7,382 nt of DNA. Origin: Planctomicrobium sp. GTDB lineage: Bacteria; Planctomycetota; Planctomycetia; Planctomycetales; Planctomycetaceae. Each line of letters starts with the position of its first letter. Position 1 is the stretch's first letter. The position numbers were made by a program, and so were the translations under genes. This document shows, piece after piece, positions 1-6,796 of the stretch. The notes beneath the pieces are model-generated. The model ran no database searches. It was given only the letters and a program-made list of their open reading frames with translations, and was not told the DNA's origin. The DNA is taken from assembly GCA_029259835.1 (NCBI GenBank), contig JAJDEL010000392.1:1-7382 (forward strand). Direction: 5' to 3'.

Positions 1-1952
1 TACGTATTCTATCCTGGGTTGGACGACGCATAAAAGACCTGTACGAGAAAAGTTCTTTAGACCGAAAAGAACAAGTTTTGGCAACGATCATACAACATAT
101 TGATCGCTTGAAAAAAACGTCCGATATGAATCGATTGGGACGCACGTTTCACTATCTGCCAGTCGGTCAGCGTATCGAACTACAAATCGCAGAAACTGCG
201 GTTCAGGCAGAGAGATTCTCCGAGGCACTCGTGCGATTGCAACGTGTAACACATTCCCAAGACCCTGCTTTGACCGCCACGGCGTGGTCTCAAATGGCGA
301 ACGTCTTTTCGAAAATGGATGCGGTTACCGATGCTCGTCGCTGCTGGTCGAAAGTACTCGACCTTCCATCAATTGCTTTATCTCCAGAGGAGGGAAATAG
401 TCACACACTCGCCCGAAACTTTTTGAAGGCGTCAACAGCAAAGATGTACGGTGTCTCTCCAGTCTCTGCAAGCTGGGGTGACGAATGGGAAGCTGTTCGA
501 ACTGGGTCGCAATCTCGCGATCAGAGTGTGTCGGTCTTTAAACCAGTCGGGACGCCATTCGATTTCATGAAACAGTACCGCATGTTGTTCAACTCTCCAA
601 AACAGCGGCTCCGAGTCGAGCAGGTCGAAACAGGAAATTATGTCTGGTCACTTCCACTCCGCTCGATGACAAATATTTCGCATCGCTCTTACGTCGGAAC
701 ACGCCACGCTGGCTCCATGTGCTATGCCGTACATAAAGGAGCGGTACACGCCCTTCAATTTCCAGACCGAAAAATTGCCTGGACATACACACCCGCTGTT
801 ACCGGAATGGCAGTGAGCAAACTACGATCTCCGGCGCAGCGTGGAGCAACCATGATGAACAATCCCACGTCTTTCCGAAATATGTATCACTTCAAAGCTT
901 ACAGGACACCGACTGGGATTCTCCTTGCTGCGAATGAGTATTGTGTGTTGATTCTCGATGATGAACTCCGTGCGCTCGATCCTCTTACTGGAGAGCTTCT
1001 ATGGAGTGAGTCCGAAATCTCTAAGCGCAGTACGGCACATTCGATTGATGACCAGATGTTGCTTGTTGACAGTGAGCAAGCAAACTTCGTTCGATCGCTC
1101 GATGGGCGAAAAACAGGAGAAAAACTGACTGAGCAATTCTTGACGAATTGCCTGCACATCTCCAAAGAAGACTGCATCCAGATCGCTCAACCTGATGAAG
1201 GTGAAAAAGATTGGAAACTCACTCAGGGAACTCTCTCTGAACCAGCCTCTGAATGGAGTCTCGACATCCCAGCGTCTGCGATGCTGTCAAAGATTGATCG
1301 CCAGTTTCTCGCAATGGTCACTCCCAATGGCGAACTATTTCTCATTGATTTGGTCGAAGGTGAGCAGCGGTCAATTGGGTTCATTCCGGGAGATTTAATG
1401 AAAATTAAAAAGCGAATCTATATTTATTCCGACAAAACATCTCTTTACCTCGCAGTCGCTCATGGAGACGCGAGAACGAGCTATGTGAATTTGCCATCGC
1501 TTCGAGCATCTGGCACGTTACTTGTTTTCTCTAAAAGTGAAGGTTTTCTCTGGTCTCGGTCGACACAGGAACTCGGAGAAATTTTTGAGACTCAAGTCGA
1601 TCCCAAAAAGGAGGACGGGAAGAAAGACGAAAAGCAGGCAGAAAAAAAAGAGACAAAGTTGGCGATGAACCTCATCGTCAAAGAAATTGAACACTCTCCA
1701 TTACTTATCTTTATCAGCGAACGACAAGGGAACCGCAAAACGGTCTACCATCGTCGGTTATTAATGGTTGGCCTTGATAAACGGACAGGTGAACCTGTTT
1801 TTGACTGGCAACGGATCTCTAATTCTGGAGGTTTTTCGTACTTGCATGTTGATGTTTTCAATCGATTTATCGATCTGAGAACCTACAACGAACGCCTGAA
1901 AATTCAACCCGTTCAGCGACAAGAAGTGAATGCGGCCGGAGCAGGGGAGTGA
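1..1952 (+). CDS. PQQ-like (BamB-type) beta-propeller protein with TPR-like helices, 5' partial
   Basis: The frame is open from the left edge (first full codon at base 3) to TGA at 1950-1952, so the true start lies outside the window. A TTG at 78-80 is only an internal codon: no Shine-Dalgarno precedes it and coding continues upstream. About nt 170-365 encode amphipathic helical pairs resembling TPRs (AETAVQAERFSEALVRLQRV, then AWSQMANVFSKMDAVTDARR). From about nt 610 the protein becomes a series of short beta segments with PQQ-propeller blade signatures: ALQFPDRKIAWTY, RALDPLTGELLWS (969-1007) and GLDKRTGEPVFDW near nt 1770-1808. A Lys/Glu/Asp-rich linker lies at about 1599-1660. Such propellers usually act as scaffolds; PQQ binding or enzyme activity cannot be claimed. 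Location is unknown because any signal peptide would be upstream. The stop overlaps the next gene by 4 bases, implying co-translation. The fold is fairly secure, the role unknown. Confidence 0.78.
   Translation, partial: RILSWVGRRIKDLYEKSSLDRKEQVLATIIQHIDRLKKTSDMNRLGRTFHYLPVGQRIELQIAETAVQAERFSEALVRLQRVTHSQDPALTATAWSQMANVFSKMDAVTDARRCWSKVLDLPSIALSPEEGNSHTLARNFLKASTAKMYGVSPVSASWGDEWEAVRTGSQSRDQSVSVFKPVGTPFDFMKQYRMLFNSPKQRLRVEQVETGNYVWSLPLRSMTNISHRSYVGTRHAGSMCYAVHKGAVHALQFPDRKIAWTYTPAVTGMAVSKLRSPAQRGATMMNNPTSFRNMYHFKAYRTPTGILLAANEYCVLILDDELRALDPLTGELLWSESEISKRSTAHSIDDQMLLVDSEQANFVRSLDGRKTGEKLTEQFLTNCLHISKEDCIQIAQPDEGEKDWKLTQGTLSEPASEWSLDIPASAMLSKIDRQFLAMVTPNGELFLIDLVEGEQRSIGFIPGDLMKIKKRIYIYSDKTSLYLAVAHGDARTSYVNLPSLRASGTLLVFSKSEGFLWSRSTQELGEIFETQVDPKKEDGKKDEKQAEKKETKLAMNLIVKEIEHSPLLIFISERQGNRKTVYHRRLLMVGLDKRTGEPVFDWQRISNSGGFSYLHVDVFNRFIDLRTYNERLKIQPVQRQEVNAAGAGE
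1938..1941 (+). promoter_or_regulatory. Shine-Dalgarno of the amidohydrolase, inside the upstream gene
   Basis: GGAG lies 7 bases before the GTG at 1949 and within the last codons of the propeller gene. It supports GTG 1949 as the start even though that codon overlaps the upstream TGA. A second GGGGAG directly abuts the GTG and is too close to serve. Confidence 0.55.
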
Positions 1953-3175
1953 GCCGGTACTTCGCGCGATGGATCTTCCCCGGCGATGGACCTCCTCTTC
2001 AGGACGCGACAATCGAAGTTGTCGATGGAATCGTTCAGCGAGTGGAATCAGGCAAGACCGACGCCACCGACTTAGGGAACGTCGCGATTCTTCCTGGCTT
2101 GATCAATGCGCATACACATCTCGAATTCTCCGTGATAGAAACCCCGCTCGAACCACTCGGAGAATTTGCATTGTGGATCCAATCAGTCATTGATTGGCGA
2201 AGAGAAACTGGCAATTCAACTCCGAAATCAATTGAACGCGGCATCGAGGAATCGGTTCAATCAGGTGTCACTTCAATTGCCGAAATCGCCACGACCGAAT
2301 GGCGACCGAACTCGACTTACGCTGCACAGCAATCGGTGTCTCACATCCTGATGTTTCGTGAGTACCTTGGACTCTCTGACGACGCGGTTGAATCACAACT
2401 CACCAGTGCGCGAGAGTTTTTAGAGAGAAGAAATGAATCGCCATTCTCACCGGCGCTCAGTCCACACGCGCCGTATTCGCTCCACCCTGAACTCTTCGAT
2501 GGGCTTTGCTCACTGGCGGAAGAATATCGCATTCCTCTCGCCATCCATCTTGCAGAATCTCCAGCGGAACTTGAATTACTCGAACATGGACGCGGTCCAC
2601 TTGCCACGATGCTGCAGAAAGTGGGAGTCTTTCGTCCTGAATTATTTAAAGTCACTCGGCGACCACTCGACTATTTGCAGCGACTGGACTGCGATGTACC
2701 GGTTCTCTTGATTCATGGGAACTACTTCTGCGATGAAGAGATTGACTTCCTCTCCAGTCGACCTCAGATGTCCGTTGTTTATTGCCCTCGAACACATGCC
2801 GCGATGCAAAGGAACATTCACCCTTGGCAACGAATGTTGGCAGCAGGCATAAATGTGACCCTTGGGACTGATAGCCGGGCGTCAAACCCTGACCTTTCAA
2901 TCTGGAACGAACTTCGATTCCTCCACAAACACCACCCCGAACTCACAGCAACCAACTTATTGAAGCTATCAACAATCAATGCAGCGAAAGCATTGGGATT
3001 AGAGAGTGCAGGATCTTTGGCACCTGGAAATGTTGCAGATTTGTGCGTCGTGCCACTCTCACAACAAGCGAGTGAGCAGCCAGAGCAACACTTGTTTGCA
3101 TCAACAAATTCTCCCCAAGGAACAATGGTCGCAGGGAATTGGATTATTGTCCCGGATGCGATCAAGTTGTCTTAA
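1949..3175 (+). CDS. Metal-dependent amidohydrolase, aminohydrolase/deaminase type
   Basis: A complete 408-residue member of the amidohydrolase superfamily, in the branch containing methylthioadenosine/S-adenosylhomocysteine deaminases, guanine deaminase and aminodeoxyfutalosine deaminase. Visible active-site elements are the metal pair H55-T-H57 (LPGLINAHTHLEF), SPHAPYSLH around H173, IHLAES with metal ligand H200 and catalytic E203, H256 in LLIHGNYF, and metal ligand D308 in LGTDSRASNPD. Residues 1-50 and about 355-408 (GSLAPGNVADLCVV) form the small beta domain flanking the TIM barrel. Length is normal. The expected reaction is hydrolytic deamination of a purine-like or related substrate in the cytoplasm. 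One oddity is YCPRTHA at 278-284, where guanine and MTA/SAH deaminases carry a CPxSN-like loop. The GTG start overlaps the upstream stop (GTGA), so translation is probably coupled. The 3' end overlaps convergent ribD by 14 bases. Family is certain; substrate is not. Aminodeoxyfutalosine (menaquinone pathway) is one possibility only. Confidence 0.93.
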   Translation: MSRYFARWIFPGDGPPLQDATIEVVDGIVQRVESGKTDATDLGNVAILPGLINAHTHLEFSVIETPLEPLGEFALWIQSVIDWRRETGNSTPKSIERGIEESVQSGVTSIAEIATTEWRPNSTYAAQQSVSHILMFREYLGLSDDAVESQLTSAREFLERRNESPFSPALSPHAPYSLHPELFDGLCSLAEEYRIPLAIHLAESPAELELLEHGRGPLATMLQKVGVFRPELFKVTRRPLDYLQRLDCDVPVLLIHGNYFCDEEIDFLSSRPQMSVVYCPRTHAAMQRNIHPWQRMLAAGINVTLGTDSRASNPDLSIWNELRFLHKHHPELTATNLLKLSTINAAKALGLESAGSLAPGNVADLCVVPLSQQASEQPEQHLFASTNSPQGTMVAGNWIIVPDAIKLS

Positions 3176-4280
3176 CACAACCATGGATGTAGAGATCCCC
3201 GTCCAGGTTTTCAACATCGTGATGCTCCAGCAACAATGCCTGCTCCATCGATTCGAGTCCGACTCCTCCGATGGGAGAAACGGCATTGTCTCCACCGATG
3301 AGTTTCGGTGCGATGAAGCAATGAATTTCATCGATCTGCCCTGAATCAAAAAACGATCCCAGCACCTGTCCACCTGACTCGATGAGAACGTTGGTCATCT
3401 GGCGTCCCCCTAATTCCGTAAGGATATTGAGAGGGTTCATCATTCCAGTCTGCTCGTCACGTTGGATTGAAACAACCTCTACACCCTGTGATCTCAATGC
3501 ATCGCATCGCTGCTTGTCAGCATCGGATGTGAAGACCAACACAGGTGCCTGATCGACGGACTTTACGAGCTTTGAATCGAGTCGCAGGCGCGCTTGAGAA
3601 TCAAGGATCACGCGCGTGGGAACACGTGGTCCTGGTGGGCGGGCTGTGAGCATGGGATCATCGGCGTTGACCGTTCCGATTCCAGTGAGAATTGCATCCA
3701 TTCTGCCACGCAACTTGTGAACAACGTTTCTCGATGTTTTGTTAGAAATCCACTTTGATGACCCGGTTCGAGAAGCGATATTTCCATCGAGAGTCATCGC
3801 CCATTTTGCGTGAACATAAGGAAGACCTTGCGTGAAAAGTTTGTGAAACGGCGAAATCAGCTCTTCTGCTTGCTGCCGGCAAGTTCCAATATCAACTTGA
3901 ATTCCGGCGGCACGCAGTCTTGCAATCCCTCTTCCGGCGACGTGATTTGCTGGGTCTTGCGTGGCGACAACAGCTCGGGAGATTCCAGCGGTGATCAGAG
4001 CGTCCGCACATGGAGGAGTTTTCCCATGATGACTGCACGGTTCGAGCGTCACATAAATTGTCGCTCCGCGCGCTTGCTCACCTGCTTCCTGTAAAGCGAC
4101 GACTTCGGCATGCGGACCTCCGAACTCCGAATGAAACCCTTCCGCAATCCATCGACTCTCGGCACTCACAACAACAGCCCCGACAGCGGGATTCGGCTCG
4201 ACGAAACCGATTCCTCTCTGCGCGATTTCCAAGGCTCGATTCATCGCAGATTCATCATCCGCAAACAGGAAGTTTCTCAT
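3162..4280 (-). CDS. ribD: Bifunctional riboflavin biosynthesis protein RibD (deaminase-reductase)
   Basis: The 372-residue protein performs two consecutive cytoplasmic steps of riboflavin synthesis. It deaminates 2,5-diamino-6-ribosylamino-4(3H)-pyrimidinone 5'-phosphate, then reduces the ribosyl chain with NADPH to give 5-amino-6-ribitylaminouracil 5'-phosphate. The N-terminal deaminase (about 8-150) shows the complete zinc site: PHAEV (H57, E59) and EPCSHHGKTPPC (C82, C91). The C-terminal reductase (about 153-370) shows YVHAKWAMTLDGNIA, TGSSKWIS, ILTGIGTVNADDPMLTAR, LIESGGQVLGSFFDSGQIDE and IAPKLIGG. Length and domain order match the family. Start ATG 4280 fits because ADDESAMNRALEIA aligns with the usual N-terminus. 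The gene begins 9 bases after the SEC-C gene stop and no Shine-Dalgarno is visible before the ATG, so coupling to upstream translation is likely. No FMN riboswitch is seen. No other riboflavin gene is present, so ribD is isolated from a rib operon here. Confidence 0.98.
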   Translation of the reverse strand: MRNFLFADDESAMNRALEIAQRGIGFVEPNPAVGAVVVSAESRWIAEGFHSEFGGPHAEVVALQEAGEQARGATIYVTLEPCSHHGKTPPCADALITAGISRAVVATQDPANHVAGRGIARLRAAGIQVDIGTCRQQAEELISPFHKLFTQGLPYVHAKWAMTLDGNIASRTGSSKWISNKTSRNVVHKLRGRMDAILTGIGTVNADDPMLTARPPGPRVPTRVILDSQARLRLDSKLVKSVDQAPVLVFTSDADKQRCDALRSQGVEVVSIQRDEQTGMMNPLNILTELGGRQMTNVLIESGGQVLGSFFDSGQIDEIHCFIAPKLIGGDNAVSPIGGVGLESMEQALLLEHHDVENLDGDLYIHGCVKTT

Positions 4281-4289
4281 TTCGAAAAC

Positions 4290-6428
4290 TTAGTCCGGTA
4301 GCCACAGTTTCTTCTCTCCGGTCGCGGTTTCTTCAGTTTCCGCCGACCAGTTTGTTCCTGCATCTCCGAGTGACTGAGGAGTGACGATAGCATTTTCCCA
4401 CGGTGGATCGATCTCCATTGCTGTGATAAATTCACTGAGACGTTCTCGCACGGCAGGCAGTTTTGCGCCGTAGTTGTTCCACAGTTCCAAGAGCAGCGAA
4501 TTTAACTGAGGATCTTCAAGATCCTTCGCGCGGAATTGCAGTTCCCTCATTTTCCACATTAACTGTGCTTCAAACGGTCCGCCTTCTGCTTTCGTTCGTT
4601 CGAATCCATGATTGATCCACTCAATCGCTTCTTCTTCGCGAAGCGAACGACTGCAAATATCTGCAAGAGTCGCGTATGCCTGTTCAGACTCGCGCTGGTT
4701 CTTTTTTGCGAGTTCGGGACGATTCTCCAGAAACTCGGTCAGTACGCGATAACCAAATCCGCAGTGCTTGATGACCAAGGCTCGCTGCATTACCAAATCA
4801 AACAATTCGTCGGACATGCCTTCGAAATTGATGTCTTGCAATTGTGTGACCGTCAGCGTGTTGAGGTCGAGATCGTCGTTCGGCGGAATCGGAGTTGGAT
4901 GCGTGAGCTTCAAATCCTCACGAAGTTGATTTTGGTCGAGAATAATATCGCGTCGATCAAGAAACGCATCGAATACGCGAATCGCCGCAGCGAGTGGGAC
5001 TTTCATCTCCTCGATATCAGCAGCCTCTCGCGGGCTTCGATCATCCAGTGCTTTTTGCGGGGAGTCGAGCCAGGTTTCGTGAATACACGAATGAACAAAC
5101 TCCCTTCGTAAATCCCGACGAATGTTCGCTGGTGTCTTTGGTGGAAAGAACGCCGACTCGGTGAGAGCAAGTTCATCAGTCGCGTACCAGGCGACAATGT
5201 CTGAGTCTTCGGACTCTTCCTCATCTTTCTCAGTCAGGGAGACAAGCTCGCCAGCGGCTTTCTCGAATATTTCAATCGATGTGTCGAGTCGTTCCCCTTC
5301 TATCGCAGTGATGTGCGCTGTTGCTGGTGACGAGGAATCTCGTTTGTCGATCAGAGTTAAACGACCAATCGACCGAGGTGCGTTCTCGAGTGTCAACTCT
5401 TCCAGTTCTGCTTCCGTCGGTAAATTTTGATTCAGAAGGTCATACGATGCCGAAATTTCCGCTTGCTGATCCAGGATCGGAACTCTACACATCCGGTCTT
5501 CGTTGTCGAGACGGGTGAGCAACTTCGAAAGTGAATCCGTTTCGTATGAGCGAAGCCGAGAGACAACGGAATTTTCCCTTTGGCGGCGATCCAGAAGTTG
5601 TGCCAGCGTTTCAAGATCAATCGCTTTGTCATCATCTTTGTAAAGTCCGGCAGCTTTATGAAGTGCAGATGCCGCGCTCGCTTCGTCTCCATCCCAGGCA
5701 CGTAGTAATCCAATCGTATGCCACAATTCCGGTGTGGCTGGGTCTTGTTCTGCCATCTTGTCCCAGAGATCCGCTGCTTCGGAAAAACATCCGTGGATGT
5801 AAAGCCGCTGAGCTTTCTTCAATTGCGATTGAAGCTCTGCGTCCGCTTCATAGTTGGGCAGCGGATGACCACCGCGAAGTGGATACGGGACGCCAGTATC
5901 TGCGTCGAGTTCCAGCATCGCCATCAATGTGCGTTGACGGTCTTCTTCCGAGCCGAGGCGCAACACAATCGCCATGTGTTGTCGCGCCGCCATGTCGTGT
6001 CCCTCTTCAAGAAAGTGAGAGACAAGTTTGCCAGCGAGGATTGCAACGATTTGTGGCTCGGATGCCATGCTTTTCAGGAACGCACGATGGATGACCTTCT
6101 TGCTCTTCTCCATTGGAGTCGACTGAGCAACCGCGAGTGCCAGAAGCGCATTCGCCAATGGGTGCTCAGGATTATTTCGCAAAAATGGAACGAGACCATC
6201 GCGCGCTTCTTCAAAGGCATCGTCGTTGAATAATGCCATCGCACGCTGCGTAACCAACCAGCCATTGTCGGAATGCTCCTTCAAAAGCTTGTCGATGAGT
6301 TGCAAGGCCATGTGTGGTTGATTGTTTTCCTGCAAACGCTCAATTTTTGCCATTTCTGGCAAAATGGCCTGGCAGCAAAACTTGACTTTCTTTTCACTGC
6401 CGCAGGGACACGGTGCATAAGGATCCAT
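4290..6428 (-). CDS. SEC-C zinc-motif and TPR-repeat protein of unknown function
   Basis: The 712-residue protein starts almost directly with a SEC-C motif, CPCGSEKKVKFCC (C7, C9, C18, C19), the short zinc-binding element first known from the SecA C-terminus, where it contacts SecB and ribosomes. TPR-like helix pairs follow at about 30-102 (ALQLIDKLLKEHSDNGWLVT, then FEEARDGLVPFLRNNPEHPL) and about 204-266 (FSEAADLWDKMAEQDP, then PELWHTIGLLRAWDGDEASA). A very acidic stretch lies at 400-410 (KDEEESEDSDI). The segment WLDSPQKALDDRSPREAAD at 453-471 resembles the W-x-P-x-L-(D/G)-x-(S/T)-P-R-E-A element seen in other SEC-C-type proteins. The C-terminal part (about 535-670) is again helical. No signal peptide or membrane segment is seen, so it is probably cytoplasmic and binds protein partners. 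The ATG is supported by AGGAG ten bases upstream. It precedes ribD by 9 bases, giving a likely two-gene transcript without an evident functional link. Architecture is clear; role is unknown. Confidence 0.93.
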   Translation of the reverse strand: MDPYAPCPCGSEKKVKFCCQAILPEMAKIERLQENNQPHMALQLIDKLLKEHSDNGWLVTQRAMALFNDDAFEEARDGLVPFLRNNPEHPLANALLALAVAQSTPMEKSKKVIHRAFLKSMASEPQIVAILAGKLVSHFLEEGHDMAARQHMAIVLRLGSEEDRQRTLMAMLELDADTGVPYPLRGGHPLPNYEADAELQSQLKKAQRLYIHGCFSEAADLWDKMAEQDPATPELWHTIGLLRAWDGDEASAASALHKAAGLYKDDDKAIDLETLAQLLDRRQRENSVVSRLRSYETDSLSKLLTRLDNEDRMCRVPILDQQAEISASYDLLNQNLPTEAELEELTLENAPRSIGRLTLIDKRDSSSPATAHITAIEGERLDTSIEIFEKAAGELVSLTEKDEEESEDSDIVAWYATDELALTESAFFPPKTPANIRRDLRREFVHSCIHETWLDSPQKALDDRSPREAADIEEMKVPLAAAIRVFDAFLDRRDIILDQNQLREDLKLTHPTPIPPNDDLDLNTLTVTQLQDINFEGMSDELFDLVMQRALVIKHCGFGYRVLTEFLENRPELAKKNQRESEQAYATLADICSRSLREEEAIEWINHGFERTKAEGGPFEAQLMWKMRELQFRAKDLEDPQLNSLLLELWNNYGAKLPAVRERLSEFITAMEIDPPWENAIVTPQSLGDAGTNWSAETEETATGEKKLWLPD

Positions 6429-6438
6429 AGGATCGTTT

Positions 6439-6443
6439 CTCCT
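6439..6443 (-). promoter_or_regulatory. Shine-Dalgarno of the SEC-C/TPR gene
   Basis: On the - strand AGGAG stands 10 bases before the ATG at 6428-6426, slightly wide but the best match nearby. It supports this start, which also places the SEC-C motif at the extreme N-terminus as usual. Confidence 0.6.
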
Positions 6444-6450
6444 GAAAATC

Positions 6451-6486
6451 GACGCCCACCAGATTGCTCAATCGCAAGTCGGCGTC
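6451..6486 (-). promoter_or_regulatory. Leader hairpin upstream of the SEC-C/TPR gene
   Basis: GACGCC (6451-6456) and GGCGTC (6481-6486) form a perfect 6-bp GC-rich stem. Inside it are two further pairs (6458-6459 with 6478-6479) and a nested 4-bp stem GATT/AATC (6462-6465 with 6470-6473) closing a 4-base loop. In the SEC-C mRNA this 36-base structure would end 7 bases before the AGGAG. It could influence ribosome access or mRNA stability. The pairing is seen directly; function is inferred. Confidence 0.35.
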
Positions 6487-6503
6487 AAATGATCTGATTT
6501 GTC

Positions 6504-6532
6504 AGTATAAAAATTGTGTTGGTATTCAATAT
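6504..6532 (-). promoter_or_regulatory. Possible sigma-70-type promoter for the SEC-C/TPR and ribD genes
   Basis: On the - strand TATACT (6509-6504) is a good -10 box about 75 bases before the SEC-C ATG. The -35 is weak: TTGAAT (6529-6524) leaves only 14 bases, while ATATTG (6532-6527) gives 17 bases but a poor match. An A/T-rich spacer and the intergenic location favour a promoter, but the case rests mainly on the -10. Confidence 0.35.
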
Positions 6533-6541
6533 CTTGAGAAG

Positions 6542-6565
6542 TTGAAAAGCACCAAATTGAAAAGC
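6542..6565. repeat. Direct repeat TTGAAAAGC, two copies with 15-base period
   Basis: TTGAAAAGC occurs exactly at 6542-6550 and 6557-6565, separated by ACCAAA. Seen from the - strand, the pair would sit roughly 45-68 bases upstream of a start site set by the -10 at 6504-6509, where activator sites often lie. The second copy is also part of the hairpin at 6549-6578, so the repeat may be incidental. Confidence 0.45.
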
Positions 6566-6578
6566 TCAATTTCGGCGC
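6549..6578 (-). terminator. Possible intrinsic terminator after the HEAT-like gene
   Basis: A hairpin with a perfect 7-bp core (AAATTGA 6554-6560 with TCAATTT 6566-6572, 5-base loop) is extended by CC/GG and GC/GC pairs around one bulge (6573) and one mismatch (6551/6576). Read on the - strand it is followed by TTTTCAACTTCTC, a short and broken U tract. It lies 218 bases beyond the HEAT-like stop and before the putative SEC-C promoter, a sensible place to end that transcript. The A/T-rich stem and poor U tract make it weak. Confidence 0.35.
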
Positions 6579-6796
6579 AGACTCCTACAGGTGAATTGGC
6601 TTCTATTACTCGAAACTCTAACTGAACGACCACTGAATTTACAGGCTGCATCGTCCTTTTCAGTTTCTCAAGATCGCCCAGCTTATTGACAGAATCTGGC
6701 CGTGTCTGCTTGCGGGTTAGCGTCAATCCTGACCCCAAAGAGAAACTCAGGAGTCGCCACTTTCTCCCTCATTGCGATTGAGAAGCCAGTTTTCAC

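Larger units (their letters stand above)
6531..6674. repeat. 19-base imperfect inverted repeat, arms 106 bases apart
   Basis: The left arm 6531-6549 (ATCTTGAGAAGTTGAAAAG) matches the reverse complement of the right arm 6656-6674 (ATCTTGAGAAACTGAAAAG) at 17 of 19 positions. The match does not extend either way. No transposase, target duplication or other copy is seen in the window. It could be a degraded small element, a long-range RNA stem or chance. Confidence 0.4.
6429..6796. other. Intergenic region between the HEAT-like and SEC-C genes
   Basis: This is the only stretch longer than 300 bases without a convincing gene. Its part near the SEC-C start (6429-6580) holds the Shine-Dalgarno, leader hairpin, candidate promoter, direct repeat and candidate terminator listed separately. 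The rest (about 6580-6796) shows only one arm of the inverted repeat and a weak open frame (6526-6738, - strand, TTG start, no Shine-Dalgarno). I recognise no tRNA, small RNA or riboswitch in it. Confidence 0.6.

Noticed and set aside
78..80. TTG as the true start of the propeller gene
   Set aside because: The reading frame is open through to base 3, the upstream codons read as plausible helical protein, and there is no Shine-Dalgarno.
3166..3181. Bidirectional terminator between the converging genes
   Set aside because: The palindrome has only five outer pairs, a mismatch and no loop or T tract, so it does not look like an intrinsic terminator.
4281..4480. FMN riboswitch before ribD
   Set aside because: The ribD start is preceded by only 9 non-coding bases and then the coding sequence of the SEC-C gene; no riboswitch-like conserved segments are visible.
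4608..5111. 167-codon + strand open frame opposite the SEC-C/TPR gene
   Set aside because: It is antisense to the clear coding frame of the SEC-C protein, has no convincing start signal and no recognisable domain.
5531..6233. Long + strand open frames (187 and 171 codons) opposite the SEC-C/TPR gene
   Set aside because: They lie wholly opposite a well-supported gene and have Cys/Arg/His-rich sequence without domain motifs, typical of antisense shadows.
6526..6738. 70-codon open frame on the - strand in the intergenic region
   Set aside because: It needs a TTG start with no Shine-Dalgarno, contains the hairpin at 6549-6578 and the possible -35, and matches no family I recognise. A chance frame is more likely.
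6741..6796. Terminator immediately after the HEAT-like stop codon
   Set aside because: Only a 4-bp CTCA/TGAG stem is visible on the - strand, with no following T run.
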